From contig JAUNNN010000022.1 of the NCBI GenBank assembly GCA_030531435.1, positions 1 to 36,743 of the forward strand: a DNA stretch of 36,743 nt. The letters run 5' to 3'. How positions within the stretch are numbered: position 1 is the stretch's first letter; every line of letters starts with the position of its first letter. Below the pieces are notes generated by a model, which saw nothing but the letters and a program-made list of their open reading frames with translations, searched no databases and was not told where the DNA came from. The stretch comes from Lachnospiraceae bacterium. GTDB lineage: Bacteria > Bacillota > Clostridia > Lachnospirales > Lachnospiraceae. This document shows positions 1 to 8,710 of this stretch, in pieces. The translations under genes and the position numbers were made by a program.

Positions 1-7
1 GTCACAT

Positions 8-52
8 ATAAAACAAAGGCACGAGTTTCTTTAATGAAGATCTCGTGCCTTT
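8..52 (-). terminator. Rho-independent terminator of the folate operon
   Basis: Read on the minus strand, an 11-bp perfect stem (AAAGGCACGAG / CTCGTGCCTTT, arms at 42-52 and 15-25) is followed by GTTTTAT. It starts 14 nt after the folB-folK stop codon and ends the PH–folE–folP–folBK transcript. Confidence 0.9.
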
Positions 53-66
53 ATTATTTTAGTTTA

Positions 67-885
67 TTATTTTGCTGCTAAAGCTTCTCTCATTTCTTTT
101 ATTGTTTTATTTATTCCTGGATGACGAACATAAGGTGCAATCTCCATCATAGGATCAAGTACGAAGAATCTGTTCTGCATATCAGGATGTGGTATCGTCA
201 GCTTTTCAGAATCAAGAATAATATCATCATAGAAAAGAATATCAATATCAAGTGGACGTGGTCCCCAATGCTCTGTTTTAACTCTTCCAGCCATTCTTTC
301 AAGGTTCTTACAATATGTAAGCATTTCCTCTGGTGTCATAAGAGTTGAAATTTCCATTGCACAGTTTAAAAACTTTTCCTGATTAGTCATACCATATGGC
401 TCTGTTTCAATAATTTCTGACTGCTTAAGAATTCTTATAGCATCATTATTTTCCATATAGTAGAACGCTTCCTTTAAAGACATTTCCCTATCAGCCATAT
501 TTGAACCAAGTGACAAGAAAGCTCTATGCCATCCTCTTTCAATAGTAACTGCTACTTCTTCTATTGGAAGTCCAATTGGTGCCCATGGCTTACGAATCTC
601 AAGCCATATAGAAGTAACTCTTGGATATTCAATTAAAATATCTGTTGCAAGTCTTTCTGCAGCTGTTTCAATAAGCTTAAATGTATGGCCCTTCATAAAT
701 GCATTCATAAAATGACATACACTTGAATAATCAACAGACATATTTAAATCATCTGTACTTCCAGCTTCTTTTGTATCGAAATAAAGTCTGGCATTTATTG
801 CAAATTTCTGACCTAGTCTATTTTCTTCTTCTAAAACCCCGTGTCTTGAAAAAACCTCAAGGTTTTTTATTGTAATGTAATCCAT
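67..885 (-). CDS. folK: Bifunctional dihydroneopterin aldolase / HPPK (FolB-FolK fusion)
   Basis: A 272-residue fusion of two consecutive folate enzymes. Residues 1 to about 117 are dihydroneopterin aldolase (FolB), which cleaves 7,8-dihydroneopterin. Expected active-site residues are visible: E21 in the EEN..GQ motif, E73 in LIETAAERLA and K99 in IRKPWAPIG. Residues about 119-272 are 6-hydroxymethyl-dihydropterin pyrophosphokinase (FolK), opening with FLSLGSN and carrying the signature GPRPLDIDILFYDD. The start is set by GGGAGG eight bases upstream. It lies 14 nt after folP in the order folE–folP–folBK. The fused product would pass hydroxymethyldihydropterin straight to the kinase, whose product FolP uses. 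Such fusions are known in Firmicutes. Identification is firm. Confidence 0.95.
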   Translation of the reverse strand: MDYITIKNLEVFSRHGVLEEENRLGQKFAINARLYFDTKEAGSTDDLNMSVDYSSVCHFMNAFMKGHTFKLIETAAERLATDILIEYPRVTSIWLEIRKPWAPIGLPIEEVAVTIERGWHRAFLSLGSNMADREMSLKEAFYYMENNDAIRILKQSEIIETEPYGMTNQEKFLNCAMEISTLMTPEEMLTYCKNLERMAGRVKTEHWGPRPLDIDILFYDDIILDSEKLTIPHPDMQNRFFVLDPMMEIAPYVRHPGINKTIKEMREALAAK

Positions 886-899
886 TAATTCCTCCCAGG

Positions 900-1703
900 T
901 TATACTTCCATTATCTTATCATACATATCGATAACGCGCCTGTTTTCTTTTACATCATGAACTCTTACAAACATGCATCCAGCCTGGCATGCCATAGCTG
1001 TTGTAAGAAGTGTAGCCTCTGTTCTCTGATCAACTGGAAGATCAAGAGAATTTCCAATAAATGACTTTTTAGAAGCACCGAGTAATACTGGATATCCAAG
1101 CTCTCTAAATTCTCTAAGATGCTTCATAATGCTTAAGTTATGCTCTGTTGTTTTTGCGAATCCAAGTCCAACATCAAGTATGATTTTATCCTTTGCAATA
1201 TTAGCACGAAGGGCATTATCTGCCATAGCTTCAAGCTCATTTTTTGCATCAATAATAACATTAGAATACTCTGTTTTTTTCTTGTTATGAGTAATGACAC
1301 ATGTTACATCATATCTTTGTACCACACTTGCCATTTTAGGATCATACATAAGACCCCATATATCATTAACCATTGCTGCGCCTGCGCAAATAGCAGCTTC
1401 AGCAACATCAGCTTTATATGTATCAACTGAAATTGGGACATCAAATCTTGATTTAATAGCCTCAATTGCAGGAACTACTCTTGAAATTTCTTCTTCTGAG
1501 GAAATCATAGTATATCCTGGTCTTGTAGACTCACCACCTACATCAATTATATCCACGCCCTGCTTAACCATATCTTCAGCGTGAGCTAAAAGTGTATCCA
1601 TTGTCACAAATCTTCCACCATCTGAAAATGAATCTGGTGTAACATTAAGAATACCCATTACATGTGTTTTATTAACGTCAAAATCTCTATTTCCTATAAT
1701 CAT
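900..1703 (-). CDS. folP: Dihydropteroate synthase
   Basis: FolP condenses 6-hydroxymethyl-dihydropterin diphosphate with p-aminobenzoate and is the sulfonamide target. The 267-residue TIM-barrel shows the family motifs NVTPDSFSDGG near the N-terminus, DVGGESTRPG, SVDTYKADVA, MVNDIWG, LLGASKKSFIG and the C-terminal VRVHDV. An in-frame ATG at 1718 would overlap folE by 11 nt. I prefer the ATG at 1703, because the Shine-Dalgarno GGTAGG, formed by the last codons of folE, sits correctly for it. Translation is therefore probably coupled to folE. The length is normal for the family. Confidence 0.95.
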   Translation of the reverse strand: MIIGNRDFDVNKTHVMGILNVTPDSFSDGGRFVTMDTLLAHAEDMVKQGVDIIDVGGESTRPGYTMISSEEEISRVVPAIEAIKSRFDVPISVDTYKADVAEAAICAGAAMVNDIWGLMYDPKMASVVQRYDVTCVITHNKKKTEYSNVIIDAKNELEAMADNALRANIAKDKIILDVGLGFAKTTEHNLSIMKHLREFRELGYPVLLGASKKSFIGNSLDLPVDQRTEATLLTTAMACQAGCMFVRVHDVKENRRVIDMYDKIMEV

Positions 1704-1707
1704 ACAA

Positions 1708-2262
1708 CTACCTACCATTCATCATATTAAAAAACAAATCTTTATTCTCTGGTTTGTCCATCTCGCCTTTTGTAGCAATGGTTACGGTTTTAGAACCTGG
1801 CTTTTTAACGCCTCTCATTGTCATGCACATATGCTCTGCTTCGATATATACAAGAACACCCTTTGGCTTTAAATACTTACTAATTGCATCAGCAATATCT
1901 TCTGTCATTTTTTCCTGTATCTGAGGTCTTTTTGCAAATGTTTCAACTGTCCTTGCAAGTTTAGAAAGTCCAACAACCTTTCCATCAGGAATATATGCAA
2001 TTGTAGCTTTTCCATAAAAAGGCATTAAGTGATGTTCGCACATTGAATAAAATGTAATATCTCTTTCAATTACAATACCACTAGATTCACTTGAAAATGT
2101 AACCAAAAGATCGTCTTTTCCAGTTTTATTCATACCGGAAAATATTTCTTCATACATTCTAGCAACCCTGTCTGGAGTACCTAAGAGACCTTCTCTATTA
2201 ACATCCTCACCTATACCCTCAAGTATAAGCTTAACGCCCTCTTTAATTTTATTACTATCCAT
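1708..2262 (-). CDS. folE: GTP cyclohydrolase I (FolE type IA)
   Basis: FolE converts GTP to dihydroneopterin triphosphate, the first step of folate synthesis. The 184-residue protein has the zinc ligands of the IA family: C75 and H78 in MCEHHLMPF, and C146 in [17 protein letters not shown], which is also the active-site signature. Shine-Dalgarno AAGGA lies before the ATG. The gene's last codons provide the ribosome binding site of folP. No dephosphorylating enzyme for dihydroneopterin triphosphate and no pABA genes are in this window, so those steps are encoded elsewhere. Confidence 0.96.
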   Translation of the reverse strand: MDSNKIKEGVKLILEGIGEDVNREGLLGTPDRVARMYEEIFSGMNKTGKDDLLVTFSSESSGIVIERDITFYSMCEHHLMPFYGKATIAYIPDGKVVGLSKLARTVETFAKRPQIQEKMTEDIADAISKYLKPKGVLVYIEAEHMCMTMRGVKKPGSKTVTIATKGEMDKPENKDLFFNMMNGR

Positions 2263-2281
2263 TATTAATTCCTTAATATAT

Positions 2282-2299
2282 TATTCATTAAAATGAATA
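2282..2299. repeat. 18-bp palindrome between PH gene and folE
   Basis: TATTCATT-AA-AATGAATA, two 8-bp arms with a 2-bp centre, fills the short gap between the PH-protein stop codon and the folE ribosome binding site. It lacks a proper T-tract, so it is a poor terminator. It could be an operator or a small mRNA hairpin. Function unknown. Confidence 0.4.
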
Positions 2300-2695
2300 T
2301 CACATATCATCTATGATGCCGTCACCATCTAAATCAAATGCAGCTTCAACACCACCTGTAAGACTTTGTGTATTAAGAGTTCTTCTCTTCTTACGCATTT
2401 CTTCTGAATTATTGAAAATAAAATCATTTATTTCCTTTGCTCTCTTAATATGCTCGAACTTAAGCACTTTATCTGTAACATCACTTGTATAACAAATTAC
2501 AGTTCCAAGTCCAAAAATTCTTTCAAAGAAAGATCTTTCAAGTTTAACATCAATTATTTTATACATGTATAGAGAATCTTCTGTTGTTTTAAAGAAGCCT
2601 TTATTTGTAGTAATCTTTTCCTGTTCAACTGAATATACTGTAAATGTGAATGGTAATCCGAAAAATACCCATCTCTTTCTTTCTGTGTATCCCAT
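2300..2695 (-). CDS. Bacterial PH-domain (bPH2/DUF304-like) protein with acidic DxDxDG tail
   Basis: A 131-residue protein without a signal peptide. Residues about 5-95 look like a bacterial pleckstrin-homology (bPH2, YdbS-like) domain: a WVFFGLPFTFTVYSV strand, then ITTNKGFFKTTEDSLYMYKIIDVKLE and RIFGLGTVICYTSD, the usual pattern with a central helix-turn. The C-terminus ends in FDLDGDGIIDDM. Its D121, D123, D125, G126 and D129 match the start of an EF-hand/dockerin calcium loop. Shine-Dalgarno GGAGG precedes the ATG. It is 37 nt upstream of folE with no clear terminator between, so it is probably the first gene of the fol operon, although no link to folate is obvious. Domain call moderate; function unknown. 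Confidence 0.75.
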   Translation of the reverse strand: MGYTERKRWVFFGLPFTFTVYSVEQEKITTNKGFFKTTEDSLYMYKIIDVKLERSFFERIFGLGTVICYTSDVTDKVLKFEHIKRAKEINDFIFNNSEEMRKKRRTLNTQSLTGGVEAAFDLDGDGIIDDM

Positions 2696-2716
2696 GGCAA
2701 AACCTCCGCTTTATCC

Positions 2717-2745
2717 TTGAAAATATTTAGCCAATCCATTATACT
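2717..2745 (+). promoter_or_regulatory. Sigma-A promoter of the nitroreductase gene
   Basis: TTGAAA (2717-2722), a 17-bp spacer and TATACT (2740-2745), near consensus. Predicted start near 2752 gives a leader of about 32 nt with a GGGAGG site. Its -10 shares four base pairs with the opposing -10 at 2738-2743. Confidence 0.75.
2738..2743 (-). promoter_or_regulatory. -10 element for the PH–fol operon
   Basis: A perfect TATAAT on the minus strand, 42 nt before the PH-gene start codon. The -35 is weak (TTTCAA/TTCAAA at 16-17 bp). It overlaps the -10 of the divergent nitroreductase promoter, so the two promoters should exclude each other. Confidence 0.55.
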
Positions 2746-2783
2746 ACATATAGTTTAATTTTGAAATATTAAGGGAGGTATTT

Positions 2784-3323
2784 ATGGAAGCACTTGAATG
2801 TATTAAAACAAGACGTAGCATTCGTTCATACACAGATGAACCTGTTAGTCACGAAATGGTTGAAAAGATTGTTGAAGCGGCGTCATTATCTCCTTCATGG
2901 AAGAATACACAGATTGCCAGATACATTGTAGTTGAGGACAAGGCTCTTAAAGATAAAATTGCCAGCGAATGTACTCACACATATGCAGGTAATGCTGATA
3001 TTATTAATTCAGCTCCAATGCTTGTTATCGTTTCTTACGTTAAGAATCGAAGCGGTTATGAAAGAGATGGATCATTCTCTACAAGCAAAGGTTCAGGCTG
3101 GGAAATGTTCGATGCAGGTATTGCAACACAGACATTTTGTTTAGCAGCTCATGAACTTGGTTTAGGAACTGTTATAATGGGACTTTTTGATGATACCATT
3201 GCAGAGGCAATTGAATTGCCTGAAGTTCAGGATATTTCCTGTATCATTGCTCTTGGTCATCCAGCTGTTTCCCCAGATGCTCCAAAGAGAAAAACAGTTT
3301 CAGATTTATTAACTTTCAAATAA
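2784..3323 (+). CDS. Nitroreductase-family FMN oxidoreductase
   Basis: A 179-residue nitroreductase-like flavoprotein. The N-terminal TRRSIRSY (residues 9-16) is the FMN-phosphate contact typical of the family. SWKNTQ and GIATQTFCLAAHELGLGTVIMG form further flavin-pocket segments. Such proteins form dimers and reduce nitro- or quinone-type substrates with NAD(P)H; the natural substrate cannot be read from the sequence. Shine-Dalgarno GGGAGG is optimal. The gene has its own promoter and is separated from pyrB by a terminator-like hairpin, so its relation to pyrimidine synthesis may be only positional. Confidence 0.9.
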   Translation: MEALECIKTRRSIRSYTDEPVSHEMVEKIVEAASLSPSWKNTQIARYIVVEDKALKDKIASECTHTYAGNADIINSAPMLVIVSYVKNRSGYERDGSFSTSKGSGWEMFDAGIATQTFCLAAHELGLGTVIMGLFDDTIAEAIELPEVQDISCIIALGHPAVSPDAPKRKTVSDLLTFK

Positions 3324-3330
3324 TTTAAAG

Positions 3331-3355
3331 GCGAAGATTTTTTCTTCGCTTTTTT
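3331..3355 (+). terminator. Terminator or attenuator just before pyrB
   Basis: GCGAAGA / TCTTCGC (7 bp, T5 loop) followed by six T residues. It ends 17 nt before the pyrB ATG, leaving no room for a pyrB promoter downstream of it. pyrB must therefore be read through this hairpin or from a promoter upstream of it. Confidence 0.75.
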
Positions 3356-3372
3356 AATGCAAGGAGGAAAAA

Positions 3373-4287
3373 ATGAAACATTTAATGAGTCCTCTTGATA
3401 TGTCAGTTGAGGAACTTGATAAGCTTATGGCGATTGCTAATGACATAGAAGCAAATCCCGCCAAATATGCTCACGCATGTGATGGAAAAATTCTTGCAAC
3501 ATGTTTTTATGAGCCAAGTACTAGAACAAGACTTTCTTTTGAATCAGCAATGATGAGACTTGGAGGACAGGTTCTAGGGTTTGCTTCTGCAGACTCATCT
3601 TCTGCTTCTAAGGGTGAAAGTGTATCAGATACAATAAGAGTAATTTCATGCTACGCAGACATTTGTGCCATGAGACATCCTAAAGAAGGTGCTCCTATGG
3701 TTGCAATGACAAAGTCACGTATTCCAATTATTAATGCCGGTGATGGTGGTCATCAGCACCCTACTCAGACATTAACCGATCTTTTAACAATTAAATCATT
3801 AAAAGGTCGTCTTGATAACATTACAATTGGTCTTTGCGGTGACTTAAAGTTTGGCCGTACAGTACATTCTCTTATTTCTGCACTTATCAGATATGAGAAT
3901 GTAAAGTTCGTATTCATCTCTCCTGATGAGTTAAGAATACCTGATTACATTAGAGAAGATGTTTTAATCAAAAATAATATTGAGTTTAAAGAAGTTGTAA
4001 AGCTTGATGATGTAATGCCTGATCTTGATCTTCTCTATATGACAAGAGTACAGAGAGAAAGATTCTTTAATGAAGAAGATTATATTAGACTTAAAGATTT
4101 CTATATACTCACAAAAGAGAAAATGGAGCTTGCCAAAGATGATATGTTAGTACTCCATCCTCTTCCACGAGTAAATGAAATCTCTATTGAAGTTGATAAC
4201 GATCCTAGAGCTGCATACTTCAAACAGGCTCAGTATGGTGTTTATATTAGAATGGCACTTATTCTCACACTACTTGAATTAGTTTAA
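3373..4287 (+). CDS. pyrB: Aspartate carbamoyltransferase catalytic subunit
   Basis: PyrB forms N-carbamoyl-L-aspartate from carbamoyl phosphate and aspartate, the committed step of pyrimidine synthesis. The 304-residue chain carries the carbamoyl-phosphate loop STRTR (residues 49-53, in [15 protein letters not shown]) and the late HPLPRVNEI motif that helps form the active site. [12 protein letters not shown] is also characteristic. Shine-Dalgarno AAGGAGG. It is followed after 18 nt by pyrI, so the enzyme is expected to be the E. coli-like c6r6 holoenzyme under CTP/ATP control rather than the unregulated Bacillus trimer. Confidence 0.97.
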   Translation: MKHLMSPLDMSVEELDKLMAIANDIEANPAKYAHACDGKILATCFYEPSTRTRLSFESAMMRLGGQVLGFASADSSSASKGESVSDTIRVISCYADICAMRHPKEGAPMVAMTKSRIPIINAGDGGHQHPTQTLTDLLTIKSLKGRLDNITIGLCGDLKFGRTVHSLISALIRYENVKFVFISPDELRIPDYIREDVLIKNNIEFKEVVKLDDVMPDLDLLYMTRVQRERFFNEEDYIRLKDFYILTKEKMELAKDDMLVLHPLPRVNEISIEVDNDPRAAYFKQAQYGVYIRMALILTLLELV

Positions 4288-4305
4288 AATAAAAGAGGTA
4301 CAGAT

Positions 4306-4734
4306 ATGCTTAACGTAGGTAAAATTGAAGAAGGTTTTGTACTTGACCATATAGATGCTGGTAAAAGTCTTCAGATATATCATGACTTAAAGCTTGATGA
4401 ACTAGATTGCACAGTGGCAATCATTAAAAATGCCAAAAGTAATAAAATGGGTAAAAAGGACATCCTTAAGGTTGAATGTGATATTGATTTACTAGACCTT
4501 GATATTCTTGGTTTTATTGATCATAAAATTACAGTAAATGTAATTAAGGATGGAGAAATAGTTGAAAAGAAGGATTTACATCTTCCAAAACAAATCACTA
4601 ACGTAATCAAATGTAAAAACCCTCGTTGTATCACTTCTATCGAGCAGGAATTATCTCACATATTTGTTCTTGCTGATGAAGAAAAGGAACTTTACAGATG
4701 TAAGTATTGTGAAGAGGCATATACTGGGAAGTAA
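4306..4734 (+). CDS. pyrI: Aspartate carbamoyltransferase regulatory subunit
   Basis: The 142-residue PyrI-type subunit has an N-terminal nucleotide-binding domain (about residues 1-95) and a C-terminal zinc domain. The four zinc cysteines are seen as CKNPRC and CKYC, the same two-pair layout as E. coli PyrI. It binds allosteric nucleotides and holds PyrB trimers together. It is a little shorter than the E. coli protein (153 residues), mainly at the N-terminus. Shine-Dalgarno AGAGGT. Co-transcribed with pyrB and followed by a strong terminator. Confidence 0.96.
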   Translation: MLNVGKIEEGFVLDHIDAGKSLQIYHDLKLDELDCTVAIIKNAKSNKMGKKDILKVECDIDLLDLDILGFIDHKITVNVIKDGEIVEKKDLHLPKQITNVIKCKNPRCITSIEQELSHIFVLADEEKELYRCKYCEEAYTGK

Positions 4735-4758
4735 ATTAAGCTTGATATCTTAAGATAG

Positions 4759-4789
4759 AAAAAGGCCATGCATGTTGCATGGCCTTTTT
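4759..4789. terminator. Bidirectional terminator between pyrI and proA
   Basis: AAAAAGGCCATGCA-TGT-TGCATGGCCTTTTT: a 9-bp GC-rich stem, extended by five A-T pairs, with a T run on each strand. It serves pyrBI on the plus strand and proA on the minus strand. Confidence 0.92.
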
Positions 4790-4816
4790 AAACGTATTTG
4801 AATCGATGGTTTCCTT

Positions 4817-6073
4817 TTACCCTCTTACCTGTCCATCTCCATATATCTTGTATTTGTATGAGGTGATTTCATTTAGTCCCATAGGGCCTCTTGCCTGAAG
4901 TTTCTGGGTACTTATTCCTATTTCTGCTCCAAATCCAAATTCAAAACCATCTGTAAATCTTGTAGATGCATTCCAATATACACATGCAGCATCTACTCCA
5001 TTTAAGAATTTCTCAGCATTTTCTGCATTTTCTGTAACAATACACTCAGAATGATGAGTCGTATATTTGTTAACATGAGCAATTGCTTCATCAACATTAT
5101 CAACAATCTGAAGTGAAATACATGGTCCTAAATATTCTGTTCCAAAATCCTCTTCTGTAACAGTTTTCATTGATGAACCCTTGCATATATCCCTAGCCAT
5201 ATCTACTGCTCTTATTTCAATATTCTTGCTATCAAGAGCTTCGTAAATCATAGGTACAGCTTTTTCTGCAATCTTTGAGTTAATAACTAATGATTCACAT
5301 GCATTACATACACCCATTCTCTGAGTCTTTGCATTAACAATTATTTTTACAGCCATATCAAGATTTGCTGTTTCGTCTACATATACGTGACAATTTCCTG
5401 TTCCAGTTTCTATAACAGGAATTGTTGCATTTTGAAGTACTGAGCGAATAAGACCAGCACCTCCACGTGGAATAAGTAAATCTACATACTGATTAAGCTT
5501 CATGAATTCAGTTGCAATTTCTCTCTCTGTCTTTTCAACAAGAATAACTGAATCCTTAGGTAATCCTTCTTTTTCAAGAGCAGCTCTTATAACATTAACA
5601 ATTGCAATATTTGAATTAATTGCATCACTACCACCTCTTAAAATTGTTGCACTACCTGCTTTAAAGCAAAGTCCAAAGGCATCAACTGTAACATTTGGTC
5701 TTGATTCATAAATTATTCCAATAACACCCATTGGAACTCTGACCTTAACTAAATTAAGTCCGTTAGGAAGTTTATTTTCCGAAAGAACTTCTCCAATTGG
5801 ATCTTTAAGCTCAATAATCTGAAGTAAACCTTCAGCCATGGCTTTTATTCTGTCATCATTAAGAGAAAGTCTATCTACAAGGGCTTCACTAACTCCTGCT
5901 TCTCTTGCTTTAATTACGTCTTTTTCGTTTTCAGAAATAATCTTTGCTGCATTATCTACAAGAGCATCAGCTACTGCTTTAATCCCTCTATTCTTATCTG
6001 CCTCTGATAAAAGACCCATAACAGAAGATGCTGCCTTTGATCTTTTACCAATTTCAACTATGTATTCGTTCAT
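4817..6073 (-). CDS. proA: Gamma-glutamyl phosphate reductase (glutamate-5-semialdehyde dehydrogenase)
   Basis: ProA reduces gamma-glutamyl phosphate to glutamate-5-semialdehyde with NADPH, step two of proline synthesis. The 418-residue sequence has family blocks VRVPMGVIGIIYESRPNVT, GSATILRGGSDA, DLLIPRGGAGLI and the catalytic cysteine C255 in QRMGVCNACE. EFGFGAEIGISTQKLQARGP near the end is also diagnostic. Shine-Dalgarno GGGGA precedes the ATG. proB is not adjacent, unlike the common proBA order. A 40-nt gap separates it from the histidine kinase upstream, so it may share that transcript. Length is normal. Confidence 0.96.
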   Translation of the reverse strand: MNEYIVEIGKRSKAASSVMGLLSEADKNRGIKAVADALVDNAAKIISENEKDVIKAREAGVSEALVDRLSLNDDRIKAMAEGLLQIIELKDPIGEVLSENKLPNGLNLVKVRVPMGVIGIIYESRPNVTVDAFGLCFKAGSATILRGGSDAINSNIAIVNVIRAALEKEGLPKDSVILVEKTEREIATEFMKLNQYVDLLIPRGGAGLIRSVLQNATIPVIETGTGNCHVYVDETANLDMAVKIIVNAKTQRMGVCNACESLVINSKIAEKAVPMIYEALDSKNIEIRAVDMARDICKGSSMKTVTEEDFGTEYLGPCISLQIVDNVDEAIAHVNKYTTHHSECIVTENAENAEKFLNGVDAACVYWNASTRFTDGFEFGFGAEIGISTQKLQARGPMGLNEITSYKYKIYGDGQVRG

Positions 6074-6113
6074 TTATTTTTCCCCATATATCAATCGCTT
6101 CATGTAGCGAATT

Positions 6114-8315
6114 TTAATTTGTACTATCCTTCTTATGTACATATTCTGAAGGAAGATATTTTAATATAAGCTCAATAAGCTGCTGTGATGAAATAGGCTT
6201 TGATAAGAAATCTGTGAAGCTCTTACTTAAATAATAATTTCTTGCATCACCTATAGCATTTGCGGTTAACATAATAACTGGAGTATCTGAACATTCATTG
6301 ACAGACTGCTTAAGTCTTGAGAATGTTTCAATACCGTCCATTCCAGGCATTCTATGGTCAAGGAAAATAATATCATAATGATTATCTCTACAAAGTTCAA
6401 GACATTTCTCACCACTAGTTGCTGTTGTAACCTGTATTTCTGTCTTCTTAATGAGCTCTTTTGCAACAATAAGGTTTGTAATAGTATCATCAACAATAAG
6501 AACTTTCGCATCTGGAGCTATAAACTCTGCTGAATATACCTTTTCATTAACAACAGAATCGTTAATATTACCTATTGTTTCTCTGGCATTTGTTGAAATC
6601 TTCTGAGGAATAACAACTGTAAATACAGATCCCTTTTCATAATCGCTCTTAAAGTTTACTGCGCCATGCATAAGTGTAACGAGCTGCTTTGTAATGTTAA
6701 GTCCAAGTCCAGTACCCTGAATATGACTTGTTTTCTTAGGGTCAAGCCTAGAGAATCCCTGGAAGATTTTACTCTGTTCTTCTCTTCTAATACCAATACC
6801 TGTATCTTCAACGGCAATGATAACATCCATTTCATAATCACTTCTGACCTTGTATGTTACCTTAAATCTTACCTCACCATTCTCAGTATACTTAACAGCA
6901 TTTGAAAGCAGGTTATTAAGTATCTGTTTAGTTCTCACTGTATCACCAATAAGATATCTTGGAAGATCTTCTGGGACTTCAGTCTTAAATTTAAGTCCTT
7001 TCTTCTCACATCTAAACTGATATACACTAATAATTTCCTGAATCAATTGCTTAACATCGTATTCATTCTCAATGATTTCCATTTTACCTGCTTCGATTTT
7101 CGAGAAATCAAGAATATCGTTGATAAGACTTAAAAGTGTGTTTGCTGATTTTCTAATATTTAAAACATATTCATCCGTTTCTTTATTGGCATAGTCTCTT
7201 AAAAGGACTTCGCTCATACCAAGTACAACATTGATTGGTGTTCTGATTTCATGAGAAACATTCGCAATAAAATCTGACTTGGCATTATTTGCCTTATCAG
7301 CTTCTGTCATGATTTCTCTCATCTTCTCAAGCTGTATTTTATTTTCTGTAACATCAAATAGTACTGCTGTTCTACCAATACTTCTTCCCTTAACCATTAC
7401 TGGGTTAATATGGACATTGTATATGTGGTTATTAATTGTAACTTCGTTTGATCCACTAGTATCAAAAAGCTGAGTTACAGCACTATCAGTAATTATTTCA
7501 CCATGTCTTACATCATATAAGTATGGATATAATTCCTTTGCTCTAAGGTTTGAGCCTTCATATCCATTTTCATTATTTACAACAATAATCGCATCATTAA
7601 GGTTTTCAATAATAGTCTCTGAAGCTGTACCTGCAATATCGAATACGTGATTTTTTGCAATAGCAAATCCAAATAATGCAATAGCAAAGGAAATTGATAG
7701 TGGTGTTGGATCGTAGCCATTAAGAGAGCCTGTAACAGCTGTAACATATCCTAAAAGTGGCATAATAACAACTACTAACAGGATAATGAAATTCCTTCTC
7801 ATATTCTTCTCTTTAGTCTTAATGAGAGAAATAAGAATAATAAAGATACAAATAATTAACTCAGAAAGAACTGTTATAGCAAATAACAGATAAAGCCATC
7901 CATGTCCAAGTACAAGGTGTGGAAATACGTTATCCTTCACAAAGTCAACTGAAGTATAGTACATATCATTTCTTTCATATGACCATACACCTAATACTAC
8001 AAAGATTCCCTCGACTAAAAAGATTAACTCGAATCCCTTTGGCAGCTTCTTATCGCAATATCTGAATATAAATATTGTTATAAGACTAATTATGAATGCA
8101 GCGCCAATGTATTCAACCTTTACCGCAATCATGGCAGAATTAACATCATAGGCTATTACCTCAAGTAAGTAACCTACATTCTGGAATAATCCACACACAA
8201 AAGCCAAAAGCATAATTGACGAATATGGATTAGGCTTTTTAAAAGTCAGCAATAGTATACTTGCTGCTGATAACCCTACTGCAATTATTTGAGATGTAAA
8301 AATCACTGAGTACAT
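6114..8315 (-). CDS. Membrane-bound hybrid histidine kinase with receiver domain
   Basis: A 733-residue sensor kinase. Residues 1 to about 222 hold about seven hydrophobic helices, like the 7TM N-terminal module of histidine kinases. A PAS-like segment (about 230-325) follows, then a HisKA H-box with H355 in NVSHEIRTP, an N-box (N468/N472), G-boxes DTGIGI and GTGLGLNI, and a C-terminal receiver with D609/D610, phospho-acceptor D653 in FLDHRMPGMDG and lysine in LSKPIS. A GTG at 8348 extends the frame, but the ATG at 8315 has AGGAGA five bases upstream and is preferred. No separate response regulator or HPt gene is nearby, so its output is unknown. It lies 47 nt downstream of rnpB. Confidence 0.92.
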   Translation of the reverse strand: MYSVIFTSQIIAVGLSAASILLLTFKKPNPYSSIMLLAFVCGLFQNVGYLLEVIAYDVNSAMIAVKVEYIGAAFIISLITIFIFRYCDKKLPKGFELIFLVEGIFVVLGVWSYERNDMYYTSVDFVKDNVFPHLVLGHGWLYLLFAITVLSELIICIFIILISLIKTKEKNMRRNFIILLVVVIMPLLGYVTAVTGSLNGYDPTPLSISFAIALFGFAIAKNHVFDIAGTASETIIENLNDAIIVVNNENGYEGSNLRAKELYPYLYDVRHGEIITDSAVTQLFDTSGSNEVTINNHIYNVHINPVMVKGRSIGRTAVLFDVTENKIQLEKMREIMTEADKANNAKSDFIANVSHEIRTPINVVLGMSEVLLRDYANKETDEYVLNIRKSANTLLSLINDILDFSKIEAGKMEIIENEYDVKQLIQEIISVYQFRCEKKGLKFKTEVPEDLPRYLIGDTVRTKQILNNLLSNAVKYTENGEVRFKVTYKVRSDYEMDVIIAVEDTGIGIRREEQSKIFQGFSRLDPKKTSHIQGTGLGLNITKQLVTLMHGAVNFKSDYEKGSVFTVVIPQKISTNARETIGNINDSVVNEKVYSAEFIAPDAKVLIVDDTITNLIVAKELIKKTEIQVTTATSGEKCLELCRDNHYDIIFLDHRMPGMDGIETFSRLKQSVNECSDTPVIMLTANAIGDARNYYLSKSFTDFLSKPISSQQLIELILKYLPSEYVHKKDSTN

Positions 8316-8362
8316 ATTGTCTCCTGATATATATAAACTACGACTCACCGTATATACAAAAG

Positions 8363-8708
8363 ATAAAGTCTGACTATAAGCCGGGTTCTGTATCAGATAA
8401 TCATCTATCTAGACTTACTGTTACCAGCAAGCTCAAGCAACCTACCCGAAAACACGACGGGCCGCCGTATCGTCTTCTGTTTGGTCTTGCTTCGGATGGG
8501 GTTTACATTGACCCGACATGTTACCACATCGGCGGTAGGCTCTTACTCTACCATTTCACCATTGCCTGCGCAAAGCACATAGGCTGTATAATTTCTGTTG
8601 CACTTTCCTTCGAGTCACCTCGACCGGCCGTTAACCGGCATCCTGCCCTATGAAGCCCGGACTTTCCTCTCCCTGAAATCAGGCAGCGATTATCTGTCAG
8701 ACTTTATT
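8363..8708 (-). ncRNA. rnpB: RNase P RNA (bacterial type A)
   Basis: The catalytic RNA of RNase P, which trims tRNA 5' leaders. Recognised on the minus strand by the 5' block GAGGAAAGTCCGGGCT, GGCAATGGTGAAA, AGAGCCTACC, and the 3' block GGGTAGGTTGCTTGAGC plus ACAGAACCCGGCTTA. The ends AAAGTCTGAC and GTCAGACTTT pair to form helix P1 and fix the limits. Long P12-like stems and the type A layout are visible. The 5' end falls only a few bases after the stop codon of the nucleoside kinase gene. No good promoter is apparent in between, and no terminator follows P1, so the RNA may be cut from a longer transcript. Confidence 0.95.
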
Positions 8709-8710
8709 TT

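Noticed and set aside
2263-2299. Possible THF riboswitch upstream of folE
   Set aside because: The gap is only 37 nt, too short for a folate riboswitch; only a small palindrome is present.
2554-2739. 61-codon minus-strand ORF starting MDWLNIF
   Set aside because: It overlaps the PH gene in another frame, begins at the promoter -10 region and has no ribosome binding site.
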